A DNA stretch of 6,057 nucleotides from SMWD01 sp051008895. GTDB lineage: Bacteria; Pseudomonadota; Gammaproteobacteria; Steroidobacterales; GCA-2729495. Made by a program: the position numbers and the translations under genes. The DNA lies in assembly GCA_051008895.1 (NCBI GenBank), contig JBPCXI010000277.1, forward strand, positions 1 through 6,057, read 5' to 3'. This document shows, one piece after another, positions 1 to 5,947 of the stretch (positions are counted from its first letter, which is position 1; every line of letters begins with the position of its first letter). The notes beneath the pieces are model-generated. The model was not told the DNA's origin and searched no databases. It worked only from the letters and a program-made list of their open reading frames with translations.

Positions 1-185
1 GGTCGGCCCAGGCCAGCGAGACACAAGCCGAGACAGTGATTTGCATCCGAATGACCCGGGGATACGATTAGCGCCTTACGGTAGAGGACTTCGGCACCGG
101 CGAGATCCCCGCTCCTTTGCCGGGCGACACCAAGGCGAGTCAGCTCGTCTGCGTTGTCTCCACTATTGCCGGGTTGCGCTGTCAT
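1..185 (-). CDS. N-terminal part of a TPR protein, runs off the left edge
   Basis: Reading the minus strand from the ATG at 185 gives 61 open codons to the window edge. After a short polar leader (MTAQPGNSGDNADEL) there is one clear tetratricopeptide repeat at residues 12-45. Its consensus small and aromatic positions are in place: Leu18-Gly19, Ala31, Tyr35, Ala38 and Pro43. A second repeat begins at about residue 46 (DANHCLGLCLAGLGR). No signal peptide is visible, so it is probably cytoplasmic. The frame is open back to a TAA at 287-285, so GTG at 251 or 281 are alternative starts. ATG185 is preferred because it lies just before the repeat; a weak GGA sits about 8 nt upstream of it. The gene is transcribed away from TPR-sulfotransferase A. 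It may be another TPR-sulfotransferase or a TPR-glycosyltransferase, but the catalytic part lies outside the window, so no function is assigned. Confidence 0.8.
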   Translation of the reverse strand, partial: MTAQPGNSGDNADELTRLGVARQRSGDLAGAEVLYRKALIVSPGHSDANHCLGLCLAGLGR

Positions 186-260
186 CGAATGAGTCCGCGA
201 TCTGCCTGTTTGTTCTGACCTGGTATTCTCGCCCGGACAAATGGGCGGCACCAAGTCAGA

Positions 261-278
261 GCAGCAACCGCCTGCTGC
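261..278 (-). other. small hairpin at the predicted 5' end of the leftward transcript
   Basis: GCAGCA at 261-266 is perfectly complementary to TGCTGC at 273-278, giving a 6-bp stem. On the minus-strand RNA a G-U wobble would extend it to 7 bp with a GCGG tetraloop. It falls within the first 20 or so bases after the predicted start point near 280, where stem-loops can protect an mRNA from 5'-end decay. It has no U-run, so it is not a terminator. A stem this short can occur by chance. Confidence 0.25.
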
Positions 279-286
279 CACAAATT

Positions 287-295
287 ACTATAGCA
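287..295 (-). promoter_or_regulatory. candidate extended -10 promoter for the leftward TPR gene
   Basis: On the minus strand the bases read TGCTATAGT. This is an extended -10 (TG, one base, then TATAGT, five of six matches to TATAAT). No good -35 element lies 15-18 bases further upstream, which fits the extended -10 class. Transcription would start near 280 and leave an untranslated leader of about 95 nt before ATG185. Confidence 0.35.
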
Positions 296-430
296 AATGA
301 GGTTTGTTGCAGATCCAGCGACTACGTCTAAAGATGAAAGTCCGAAACAACTTGCTTATGCCCGGGTGCGGAAACCAATATACAAACAATCCATCGGGCG
401 ATGGTGACGTTATGAAAAAAGCTGCAGCCT

Positions 431-458
431 TTGCGAATCGTGTTTTAAGGGGGATAAT
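431..458 (+). promoter_or_regulatory. candidate sigma70-type promoter for the sulfotransferase operon
   Basis: TTGCGA at 431-436 (four of six matches to TTGACA) is separated by 16 bases from GATAAT at 453-458 (five of six matches to TATAAT). Transcription would start near 465, about 170 nt before ATG637. A weaker alternative lies upstream: TTGTTG at 304-309, 17 bases, then TCTAAA at 327-332. Confidence 0.4.
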
Positions 459-623
459 GCGGAATTCGAGTAGACGGCAATGCAGAACAGAAAAACAGCG
501 CCGCTAGCCGTAAACGAATCCAGTCTGAAAGAGAATCGCGAGCGCGTTGCGGTGGAGCGCGAACGAAAGGCCAGCTGAAGTCATCTCGGAGCAGGGGGCC
601 GAACTGGCGTTAGATCGGTACGT

Positions 624-627
624 GGAG
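624..627 (+). promoter_or_regulatory. ribosome binding site that favours ATG637
   Basis: GGAG ends 9 nt before ATG637. The competing start TTG547 has only a loose purine run (AAAGAGAA near 528-535). This is the main reason for choosing the shorter form of sulfotransferase A. Confidence 0.5.
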
Positions 628-636
628 TCATTTGTA

Positions 637-1995
637 ATGCGACAGAGCGAATCGCTAGATAGACTGAGAATGGCGAATCAGTACGTGCAAATCGGCCGAC
701 TCGATCAGGCCGAAGCCCTCTTCCGGCAGATTCTGCGAACCGAGCCGAATGCCATACCCGCGCTGATCGGCATCAGCGATATATACCATCGCACGGGGCA
801 AGCGCAGTTATCCCGAGAATTCCTGGATCGGGCATTGGCCGTCGAATCGCCCGGCGTGAATGATTGTTTATCCCTCGCCGAGGCCTGCAAGTCTCGTGGC
901 CGTTTCGACGAAGCGCTGGAATTGCAGCGATACGCGCTGAAGCTCGAACCAGATAACGCCGAACTCTACCGTTCGTTCGTCGCGGCCAAGAGCTTTACCG
1001 CATATGACGAAGACGTGAGGAGCCTCGAAGCGTCTTATCGACGATCGGAGAGTGGCAGCAAGGATCGGTGCGCCCTGGCGTTCGCACTCGGCAAGGTTTT
1101 CGACGACCTCGGTGAGTATCAAAAGGCGTTCGATTTGTTCTCCGAGGGGGGAACCATCGCGAAACGACAAGACCCACATTCGATCGACGACTACATTGCA
1201 CATTGCCGGGCGGTCACGAAAACGTTTGATGCCGATTTCCTGCGGCGTAACCGAAACGTCGGCATAGACTCCACCAGTGCGCTGTTCATCGTTGGCCTGC
1301 CTCGCTCCGGGACCACGCTCGTCGAGCGTATTCTCGCATCGCACCCCAAGGTCCGAGCTAGCGGTGAGATGAACATCCTCGGTCCAATCGTGACCGACAG
1401 TGCGGTCAGGATCGGCGGCATGTTCCCCGCCATTTTTGTTACCGTCGACGCGTCCGAACTCAAGATGATTGGCGAGCGTTACCGCGACGAGACCGATCGC
1501 ATGCTGCGCCCCGGAGAGTCGTTTGTTACGAACAAGAACCTCGGCTGCGTGCTATACGCTGCTCTGATCAGGGTCGCGCTGCCCGGGGCGAAGATCATTT
1601 ACTGTTTGCGTGACCCTCGAGATCAAGGATTGTCGTACTTTCAACAGCATTTCCTCAGGCAACCATACTCATACGACCTGAGAGACATCGGCAAATTCAA
1701 TCGTGCGTATACATCGTTGTATGAGCATTGGAATACCCTGATGCCGGATGACATTCACCGAATCGAGTATGAGCGACTCGTCTCGGAACCGGAGCAGCAT
1801 GTCAGAAACCTTCTCGACCACTGTGGCCTCGACTTTGATCCCGCATGCCTGGCGTTCCACAAGTCCGACGATCCGGTGGCTACAGCCAGCCAAAAGCAGG
1901 TTCGCGAACCGATCCATACCCGGTCGATCGGGCGCTGGAAGAACTACGCGCGCCAGCTGAAACCGTTGCTCGACGAGCTCGGCGTGACAGAATAG
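637..1995 (+). CDS. TPR-repeat sulfotransferase A (PAPS-dependent)
   Basis: A 452-residue cytoplasmic protein that should transfer sulfate from PAPS to an unknown acceptor. The N-terminal half is TPR: repeats at about residues 12-43, 43-74 and 76-112 (for example RFDEALELQRYALKLEP), with a further helical repeat at 146-178. The C-terminal half is a Sulfotransfer_3-type domain. FIVGLPRSGTT at 217-227 is the 5'-phosphosulfate loop and is followed by LVERILASHP. ASGEMN follows at about 241-246, a TNKN lysine motif at 298-301, and CLRDPRDQGLSYFQ at 324-337 is the 3'-phosphate site (Arg325, Ser333). The ending REPIHTRSIGRWKNY is typical of the family. All key motifs are intact. The frame extends upstream to TTG547, which would add 30 residues; ATG637 has the better ribosome site. 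It is first in a four-gene operon, with the next start 3 nt past its stop. GC content is lower than in the later genes. The acceptor cannot be read from sequence. Confidence 0.9.
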   Translation: MRQSESLDRLRMANQYVQIGRLDQAEALFRQILRTEPNAIPALIGISDIYHRTGQAQLSREFLDRALAVESPGVNDCLSLAEACKSRGRFDEALELQRYALKLEPDNAELYRSFVAAKSFTAYDEDVRSLEASYRRSESGSKDRCALAFALGKVFDDLGEYQKAFDLFSEGGTIAKRQDPHSIDDYIAHCRAVTKTFDADFLRRNRNVGIDSTSALFIVGLPRSGTTLVERILASHPKVRASGEMNILGPIVTDSAVRIGGMFPAIFVTVDASELKMIGERYRDETDRMLRPGESFVTNKNLGCVLYAALIRVALPGAKIIYCLRDPRDQGLSYFQQHFLRQPYSYDLRDIGKFNRAYTSLYEHWNTLMPDDIHRIEYERLVSEPEQHVRNLLDHCGLDFDPACLAFHKSDDPVATASQKQVREPIHTRSIGRWKNYARQLKPLLDELGVTE

Positions 1996-1998
1996 GCC

Positions 1999-2577
1999 GT
2001 GATAAGAATTCTGCCGATCGCCGCAGCGCTCGTTCTAGTCTGCGATGCTTACGCGGTCGATCTCACGCTCGACCGGGTGGTCTCTGAAGGGCGAAGCGGT
2101 CAGGTTCGCCTGCGACTGGAAAACAAGGCAAGTTTCCAGTTCGACCCGGAGACCGAGACGCTGACGTCTGCCGGCACCTGGGTCGCTCAGAATGTCGTAG
2201 GGCCGAATCAGATCATTCGCTACAGCCACAAGGTCGAAGATTTTCGCGCCGATATCGAGAACGGACTCGCATTCCGCTCCTATGAGTGCGTGGAGGGAAC
2301 ATTCGGTACGCTGCTGTTGGCCAATGTTTGCGGCAACTATCGGTATGGCGAAAACATGACCGACGACGGCGGCCTGATCGACGATGTGATCGTCGGACCA
2401 CCCAAAACGCTGACGAACTACGAACTGAGCATGCTGAGCTGGGACGGTGCCGAACTGATCGTGGTACTGAGCAAACCGGATGTCGCCACCGCGGAACCGT
2501 ACCCGGACTTCAGCCTTACGCTGACGTTCGTTGCGCCCGCGAAACCTGCTGCACCGGAATGGCCATTAAGTCCGTGA
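1999..2577 (+). CDS. small Sec-exported protein of unknown function
   Basis: A 192-residue protein that I do not recognise. Residues 1-19 (MIRILPIAAALVLVCDAYA) look like a Sec signal peptide, with cleavage after Ala-Tyr-Ala. The Cys at 15 is not in a lipobox because Val precedes it, so a soluble periplasmic or secreted product is expected. The mature part is about 170 residues, mostly alternating strand-like segments, with exactly two cysteines (97 and 111) that could form a disulfide. Six tyrosines remain, several beside acidic residues (SYECVEG, NYRYGENMTDD, NYELS, AEPYPDF). The C-terminus is Pro/Ala-rich. The start is GTG, 3 nt after the stop of sulfotransferase A and without a clear ribosome site, which suggests translational coupling. 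The 3' end overlaps sulfotransferase B. Its place between two sulfotransferases makes it a candidate acceptor or partner, but that is inference only. Confidence 0.8.
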   Translation: MIRILPIAAALVLVCDAYAVDLTLDRVVSEGRSGQVRLRLENKASFQFDPETETLTSAGTWVAQNVVGPNQIIRYSHKVEDFRADIENGLAFRSYECVEGTFGTLLLANVCGNYRYGENMTDDGGLIDDVIVGPPKTLTNYELSMLSWDGAELIVVLSKPDVATAEPYPDFSLTLTFVAPAKPAAPEWPLSP

Positions 2578-4061
2578 GCCCGGAGTCTGATCTCGATGCC
2601 GGCCTGCGTGAGGCGCGGCACCTGGTTGGCACAGGCGACCCGACCGGCGCGGAACGACTCCTGCTCGATCTCCGCGAACGATTTCAAGACTCTTCACGCG
2701 TGGCGATGCTGCTCGCGGAACTCTACTGCGAATTTCATCTCCCGGACGCCGCGTTGCCGCTACTGAACCAGGTGCTGGCTGGCAACGCCAACGATGCCGG
2801 CGCCCTCGCGCGCAAGGCATCCGCACTGTATCAGCTGAACCGGGCAGCCGAAGCTGCGGCGATTGCCCAAGCCCTGTCGGCCGCCGACCCGCGGAACCCG
2901 CAGCATCTGAATGATCTGGGTGTTTACCGGACGGCCGCGGGTGACTTCGACGCGGCAGCCAGGGCATTGAACGCGGCAATCGAACTCGACGCGGACGCCG
3001 TCGCCGCGTACCACAACTTGCTCGAAATACCCGGCCAGGACATCGACGAACGACAGCGCATGCGCCTCGAAGCGCTGTGCCAAAGCACTGCGCTCGACCC
3101 CGGCGCTCACGCTCTGGCCAACTTTTCGCTCAGTCGTCACTATCGTCGCCAGGGCAATGTCGCGGACGAATTCAAGCACCTCGATGCGGCCAAGGGAATC
3201 CTCGCGGAGCTGTCGCCGTGGGATCCGGCACAGTTCGGCCGACTCGTCGATGAAGTTCTGGCGCTGACCCCGGCCGCACTCGATGCTGCGCGAACAAGCC
3301 GCAGCGTCGTGGTAACACCGGTTTTTGTCAGCAGCATGCCGCGTGCCGGATCGACACTGGTCGAACAACTACTGGCAACGCACCCGGACGTGGGTTCGAT
3401 CGGCGAGGCCGGACTGGCGACGCGCGCATCGCAGGCGGTCGTCGCGGAAAATCGGGGCGTGTCGCCGCACTGGTGGCACTGGCTGTCACTCGAGAATGCG
3501 CCGGACGTGTTTGCCGCCGCGCGCCTGGCTTTCGACCGCGCGATCGCTGGATGCGCGCCGGCAACGCCGTTCGCTGCGGAAAAATCGATAAATAACGACA
3601 TCATGCTCGGACTGTGCTTGCTCGCATATCCGGACGCTTTCGTCGTTCACTGCCGACGCGACCCACTCGACGTCTGTCTATCGGCGTACCAGGCGTATCT
3701 CCCCGGCGGCATCGATTACAACAACAAGCTGGATTGGCTCGCCGTTCGCTACGAGCAGCACGCGGCGCTGATGGCGCACTGGAAATCGCTGTTCCCGGAG
3801 CGCATCGTAGAAATCGATTACGAAGACCTGGTGGAAAAACCGGAACGCCAGATTGCCGCACTACTCGGCGCGCTCGGGATCGCGATCCCCCCGGGTGGTC
3901 TCGATCTGGCGGCCAGAGACTATGCGGTCAGATCGGCGAGCAATTGGCAGGTCCGGCAGCCGATTTACACGTCATCGCGACGGCGCTGGCGACGCTATCG
4001 GCAACAGCTGGAACCCGTGATGCACCTGCATCGAGAACCCGCGAATGGATCTGGAGACTGA
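2559..4061 (+). CDS. TPR-repeat sulfotransferase B (PAPS-dependent)
   Basis: A 500-residue cytoplasmic protein with the same architecture as sulfotransferase A but clearly diverged in sequence. TPR repeats lie at about residues 17-48, 49-83, 84-117 and 118-151, with a further helical unit at 185-218. The sulfotransferase domain starts at about 250. FVSSMPRAGSTLVEQLL at 256-272 is the 5'-phosphosulfate loop, with PRAGST in place of the PRSGTT of copy A. IGEAG follows at 281-285, the EKS lysine at 341-343, HCRRDPLDVCLSAYQ at 364-378 is the 3'-phosphate site (Arg366, Ser375), and VRQPIYTSSRRRWRRY closes the domain. The frame is open much further upstream (to 2286), but that part only shadows the exported-protein gene and is not TPR-like. 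ATG2559 gives a 19-bp overlap with the preceding gene. GTG2574, overlapping its stop as GTGA, is an alternative that loses only five residues. The acceptor is unknown; it probably differs from that of copy A given the divergence. Confidence 0.9.
   Translation: MAIKSVSPESDLDAGLREARHLVGTGDPTGAERLLLDLRERFQDSSRVAMLLAELYCEFHLPDAALPLLNQVLAGNANDAGALARKASALYQLNRAAEAAAIAQALSAADPRNPQHLNDLGVYRTAAGDFDAAARALNAAIELDADAVAAYHNLLEIPGQDIDERQRMRLEALCQSTALDPGAHALANFSLSRHYRRQGNVADEFKHLDAAKGILAELSPWDPAQFGRLVDEVLALTPAALDAARTSRSVVVTPVFVSSMPRAGSTLVEQLLATHPDVGSIGEAGLATRASQAVVAENRGVSPHWWHWLSLENAPDVFAAARLAFDRAIAGCAPATPFAAEKSINNDIMLGLCLLAYPDAFVVHCRRDPLDVCLSAYQAYLPGGIDYNNKLDWLAVRYEQHAALMAHWKSLFPERIVEIDYEDLVEKPERQIAALLGALGIAIPPGGLDLAARDYAVRSASNWQVRQPIYTSSRRRWRRYRQQLEPVMHLHREPANGSGD
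4053..4056 (+). promoter_or_regulatory. ribosome binding site that fixes the dehydrogenase start
   Basis: GGAG lies 6 nt before ATG4063, inside the last codons of sulfotransferase B. It selects ATG4063 over the in-frame ATG4045, which would add six residues (MDLETD) ahead of the normal family N-terminus. Confidence 0.65.
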
Positions 4062-4062
4062 C

Positions 4063-4938
4063 ATGAGTACGAAAGTGACGATCGGCTTCATCGGGCTCGG
4101 CGTAATGGGATATCCGATGGCCGGGCACCTGGCGGGCGCGGGCCACGATGTGCGTATCTACAATCGCAGCGCGGCCAAAGCGGAGCGCTGGCTGACGCAG
4201 TATCCAGGCCACCGCGCGGCGACGCCGCGAGCTGCCGCCGACGCCGCTGACTTCGTGTTCACGATCGTCGGCAACGACGACGATGTGCGCTCCGTCGCAT
4301 ACGGTGACGACGGGCTGTTCGCCGGTGTCAGACCAGGCGCCGTTTTCATTGACAACACGACGACGTCAGCCGAGCTCGCGCGGGAGCTGGCCGCCGCTGC
4401 GGCCGAGCGCGACTGTGGTTTCGTCGACGCGCCGGTTTCCGGAGGCCAGGCCGGCGCCGAAGCCGGCCAATTGACCGTGATGGCCGGCGGCGACGCGCAG
4501 GCGTTCGCAGCGGCGAAGCCGGTCATTTCCGCATACGCAAAATCGATCGCGCACATGGGGCCTGCAGGCCGCGGGCAACTGACGAAGATGGTCAATCAGA
4601 TCTGCATCGCCGGCGTACTGCAGGGGCTGGCCGAGGGTTTGCGCTTCGCCGAACTCGCCGGCCTCGAACTCGAAGACGTGGTTCACGTCATTGCGCACGG
4701 CGCCGCGCAGTCATGGCAAATGGATAATCGTCACACGACGATGGCGCGCGGGGATTTCGATTTCGGTTTTGCGGTCGACCTGATGCGTAAAGACCTCGAC
4801 ATCGTCATGCGCACGGGTTCCGCGCTCGACGCCCCGCTCGAGCTCACACAAATGGTCGACCGCTTCTACGCCGACGTGCAGGCGCTCGGCGGCGGACGCT
4901 GGGACACGTCAAGCTTGATCGAGCGACTGCGTCGCTGA
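4063..4938 (+). CDS. 3-hydroxyisobutyrate dehydrogenase-family oxidoreductase, NAD(P)-dependent
   Basis: A 291-residue beta-hydroxyacid dehydrogenase (COG2084 type), the usual length for the family; it should oxidise a 3-hydroxy acid or reduce the matching semialdehyde in the cytoplasm. Motifs: dinucleotide loop GFIGLGVMG at 8-16; YNRS at 33-36 after the second strand, which suggests NADP over NAD because no acidic residue is there; IDNTTTS at 97-103; substrate-carboxylate motif DAPVSGGQAGAEAGQL at 122-137; catalytic Lys175 with Asn178 in GQLTKMVNQ; and RKDL at 242-245, a second conserved lysine. The C-terminal GGRWDTSSLIERL is typical of an all-helical dimer domain. The substrate could be 3-hydroxyisobutyrate, tartronate semialdehyde, or glyoxylate/succinic semialdehyde; these cannot be told apart here. 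It starts 1 nt after the stop of sulfotransferase B, so it is co-transcribed and probably translationally coupled. No valine-degradation or glycerate-pathway gene is beside it. Confidence 0.9.
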   Translation: MSTKVTIGFIGLGVMGYPMAGHLAGAGHDVRIYNRSAAKAERWLTQYPGHRAATPRAAADAADFVFTIVGNDDDVRSVAYGDDGLFAGVRPGAVFIDNTTTSAELARELAAAAAERDCGFVDAPVSGGQAGAEAGQLTVMAGGDAQAFAAAKPVISAYAKSIAHMGPAGRGQLTKMVNQICIAGVLQGLAEGLRFAELAGLELEDVVHVIAHGAAQSWQMDNRHTTMARGDFDFGFAVDLMRKDLDIVMRTGSALDAPLELTQMVDRFYADVQALGGGRWDTSSLIERLRR

Positions 4939-4945
4939 GAACTTG

Positions 4946-5947
4946 CTAGGCGGACGTGTCCAGTAACTGCTGCCACGTCAGGTCAACCACGCCGTTCGGG
5001 TCGACTGCGCCGTCGCCGTCGAGGTCCAGCTCGAGCCGCACGTTCTGCGCATCCAGCGGAATCACCGTTATCGTCGCGCCGTTCGCGCCGGTAATCACGA
5101 GTTCCCCGCTGACCGGGTTGCCTTCGCCGTTACCCTGCAGCGCGACCGTCGTGTTGAACTGCACTTCGCCGTCGAAGTCGGAACTCATCAGAAATCCGCT
5201 GGACTGCAGCGTGAACGCTTCCGGGAATACGCTCAGATCCACGTCCGCGGTCGTCGAGTACTGCGTGAGTGAAACCGTATCGACGCCGTCCGTCAACGTC
5301 AGCGAATTGCTCGACACAGATACGGAACTGAGCGTCCCGGTAGTATCGAGCGACATCGTCAAGTCGCCATCCAGGGACAAATTGTCGCCGGCTTCGGCCA
5401 TCTGCAAGTTATTGATTTGAAGACTAAAACCGAGAACAAACTGCTCGCTGACCAGGTCGCCCTGAAAACTCGTGACGGTGAAACTGATGCTACCGTCGAC
5501 GGCGGGACCCTGACCGAAATCGCAGTTGACGTAGCTCAACGTGAACGTATCGCCGGCGGTCAGCATCTCGGGATTCTGAATGTCGGCCGTGATCGTCATC
5601 GTGCCACCGATATCGCATGAAATCGTTTCCGGGCCAACCATGACTTCCGCCGTCGTCGCCTGCAGGCGCGCCGTGTTCTTGGCCAGCGTTACCGACGCGT
5701 CGGCGCCGGACTGGACTGCTGCAACGGCAGGCGAACCGAGGACGCCGAGACCGGCCAGATCGTCAAATGTCGAACTGGTCAGCGTTGCATCTGTCGTCGC
5801 TCCGGCGACGACGGTTGCATTGGCCGTCGTCAGTGCCGCGCTCGCCACGGGCGTCGGCGCGCTTCCACCGCCACCGCCACCGCCGCAGCCCGCCAGACCA
5901 GTAATCACCGCAATACCCGCCACCAGGGCCGCAATTCGGTTACCCAT
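4946..5947 (-). CDS. predicted outer-membrane lipoprotein of unknown function
   Basis: A 333-residue protein. Residues 1-20 form a lipoprotein signal peptide ending in the lipobox Leu18-Ala-Gly-Cys21. The residue after Cys21 is glycine, not aspartate, which predicts sorting to the outer membrane. A flexible run of seven glycines follows. The rest is Thr/Ser/Asp-rich and appears to be repeated beta-strands, with two further cysteines (111 in ISCDIGG and 142 in YVNCDFG) likely to form a disulfide. The C-terminus carries DLDGDGAVDPNG at 308-319, an Asp-x-Asp-x-Asp-Gly calcium-loop pattern like those in EF-hand or dockerin segments, though position 12 is Gly instead of Glu or Asp. It ends with VDLTWQQLLD. 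GGGAGA at 5958-5953 is a good ribosome site 5 nt before ATG5947. It is convergent with the dehydrogenase. I do not recognise a named family; a surface or matrix role is only a guess. Confidence 0.85.
   Translation of the reverse strand: MGNRIAALVAGIAVITGLAGCGGGGGGGSAPTPVASAALTTANATVVAGATTDATLTSSTFDDLAGLGVLGSPAVAAVQSGADASVTLAKNTARLQATTAEVMVGPETISCDIGGTMTITADIQNPEMLTAGDTFTLSYVNCDFGQGPAVDGSISFTVTSFQGDLVSEQFVLGFSLQINNLQMAEAGDNLSLDGDLTMSLDTTGTLSSVSVSSNSLTLTDGVDTVSLTQYSTTADVDLSVFPEAFTLQSSGFLMSSDFDGEVQFNTTVALQGNGEGNPVSGELVITGANGATITVIPLDAQNVRLELDLDGDGAVDPNGVVDLTWQQLLDTSA
5865..5882. repeat. hexamer tandem repeat (CCACCG x3) encoding the poly-Gly linker
   Basis: Three perfect copies of CCACCG lie in the lipoprotein gene. 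Read on the minus strand they give alternating GGC and GGT codons for most of Gly22-Gly28, just after the lipidated cysteine. Loss or gain of a unit changes the linker by two glycines without shifting the frame. Confidence 0.6.

Larger units (their letters stand above)
186..636. other. divergent intergenic control region, no convincing gene
   Basis: This roughly 450-bp stretch separates the leftward TPR gene from the rightward operon. It is less GC-rich than the genes to the right (26 of 60 bases are G or C in 301-360). It holds candidate promoters on both strands and one small hairpin, listed separately. Short open frames occur: ATG412 gives 31 codons (MKKAAAFANRVLRG...) with a GGTGA just upstream, and ATG480 gives 32 very charged codons ending at 578. 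Neither resembles a known family and they overlap each other, so they are not called as genes. If translation of sulfotransferase A starts at TTG547 instead of ATG637, the region ends at 546. Confidence 0.6.

Noticed and set aside
41..331. A 96-codon plus-strand frame near the left edge.
   Set aside because: It is the antisense shadow of the minus-strand TPR gene over 41-185 and continues into AT-richer sequence with no domain-like content.
412..507. A 31-codon frame starting MKKAAAFANRV, preceded by GGTGA.
   Set aside because: It has no recognisable homology or hydrophobic core for a signal peptide, it overlaps the best candidate promoter, and it lies in low-GC intergenic sequence.
480..578. 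A 32-codon highly charged frame, possibly an upstream leader or a frameshifted N-terminus of sulfotransferase A.
   Set aside because: It has no good ribosome site, it overlaps the 412-507 frame, and sulfotransferase A already has a full TPR start from ATG637 without it.
4184..4446. The dehydrogenase as a sulfolactaldehyde reductase (YihU-like), which would match a sulfur theme.
   Set aside because: It has the ordinary carboxylate-binding DAPVSGG motif, not the arginine-containing variant of YihU, and no sulfoglycolysis gene is nearby.
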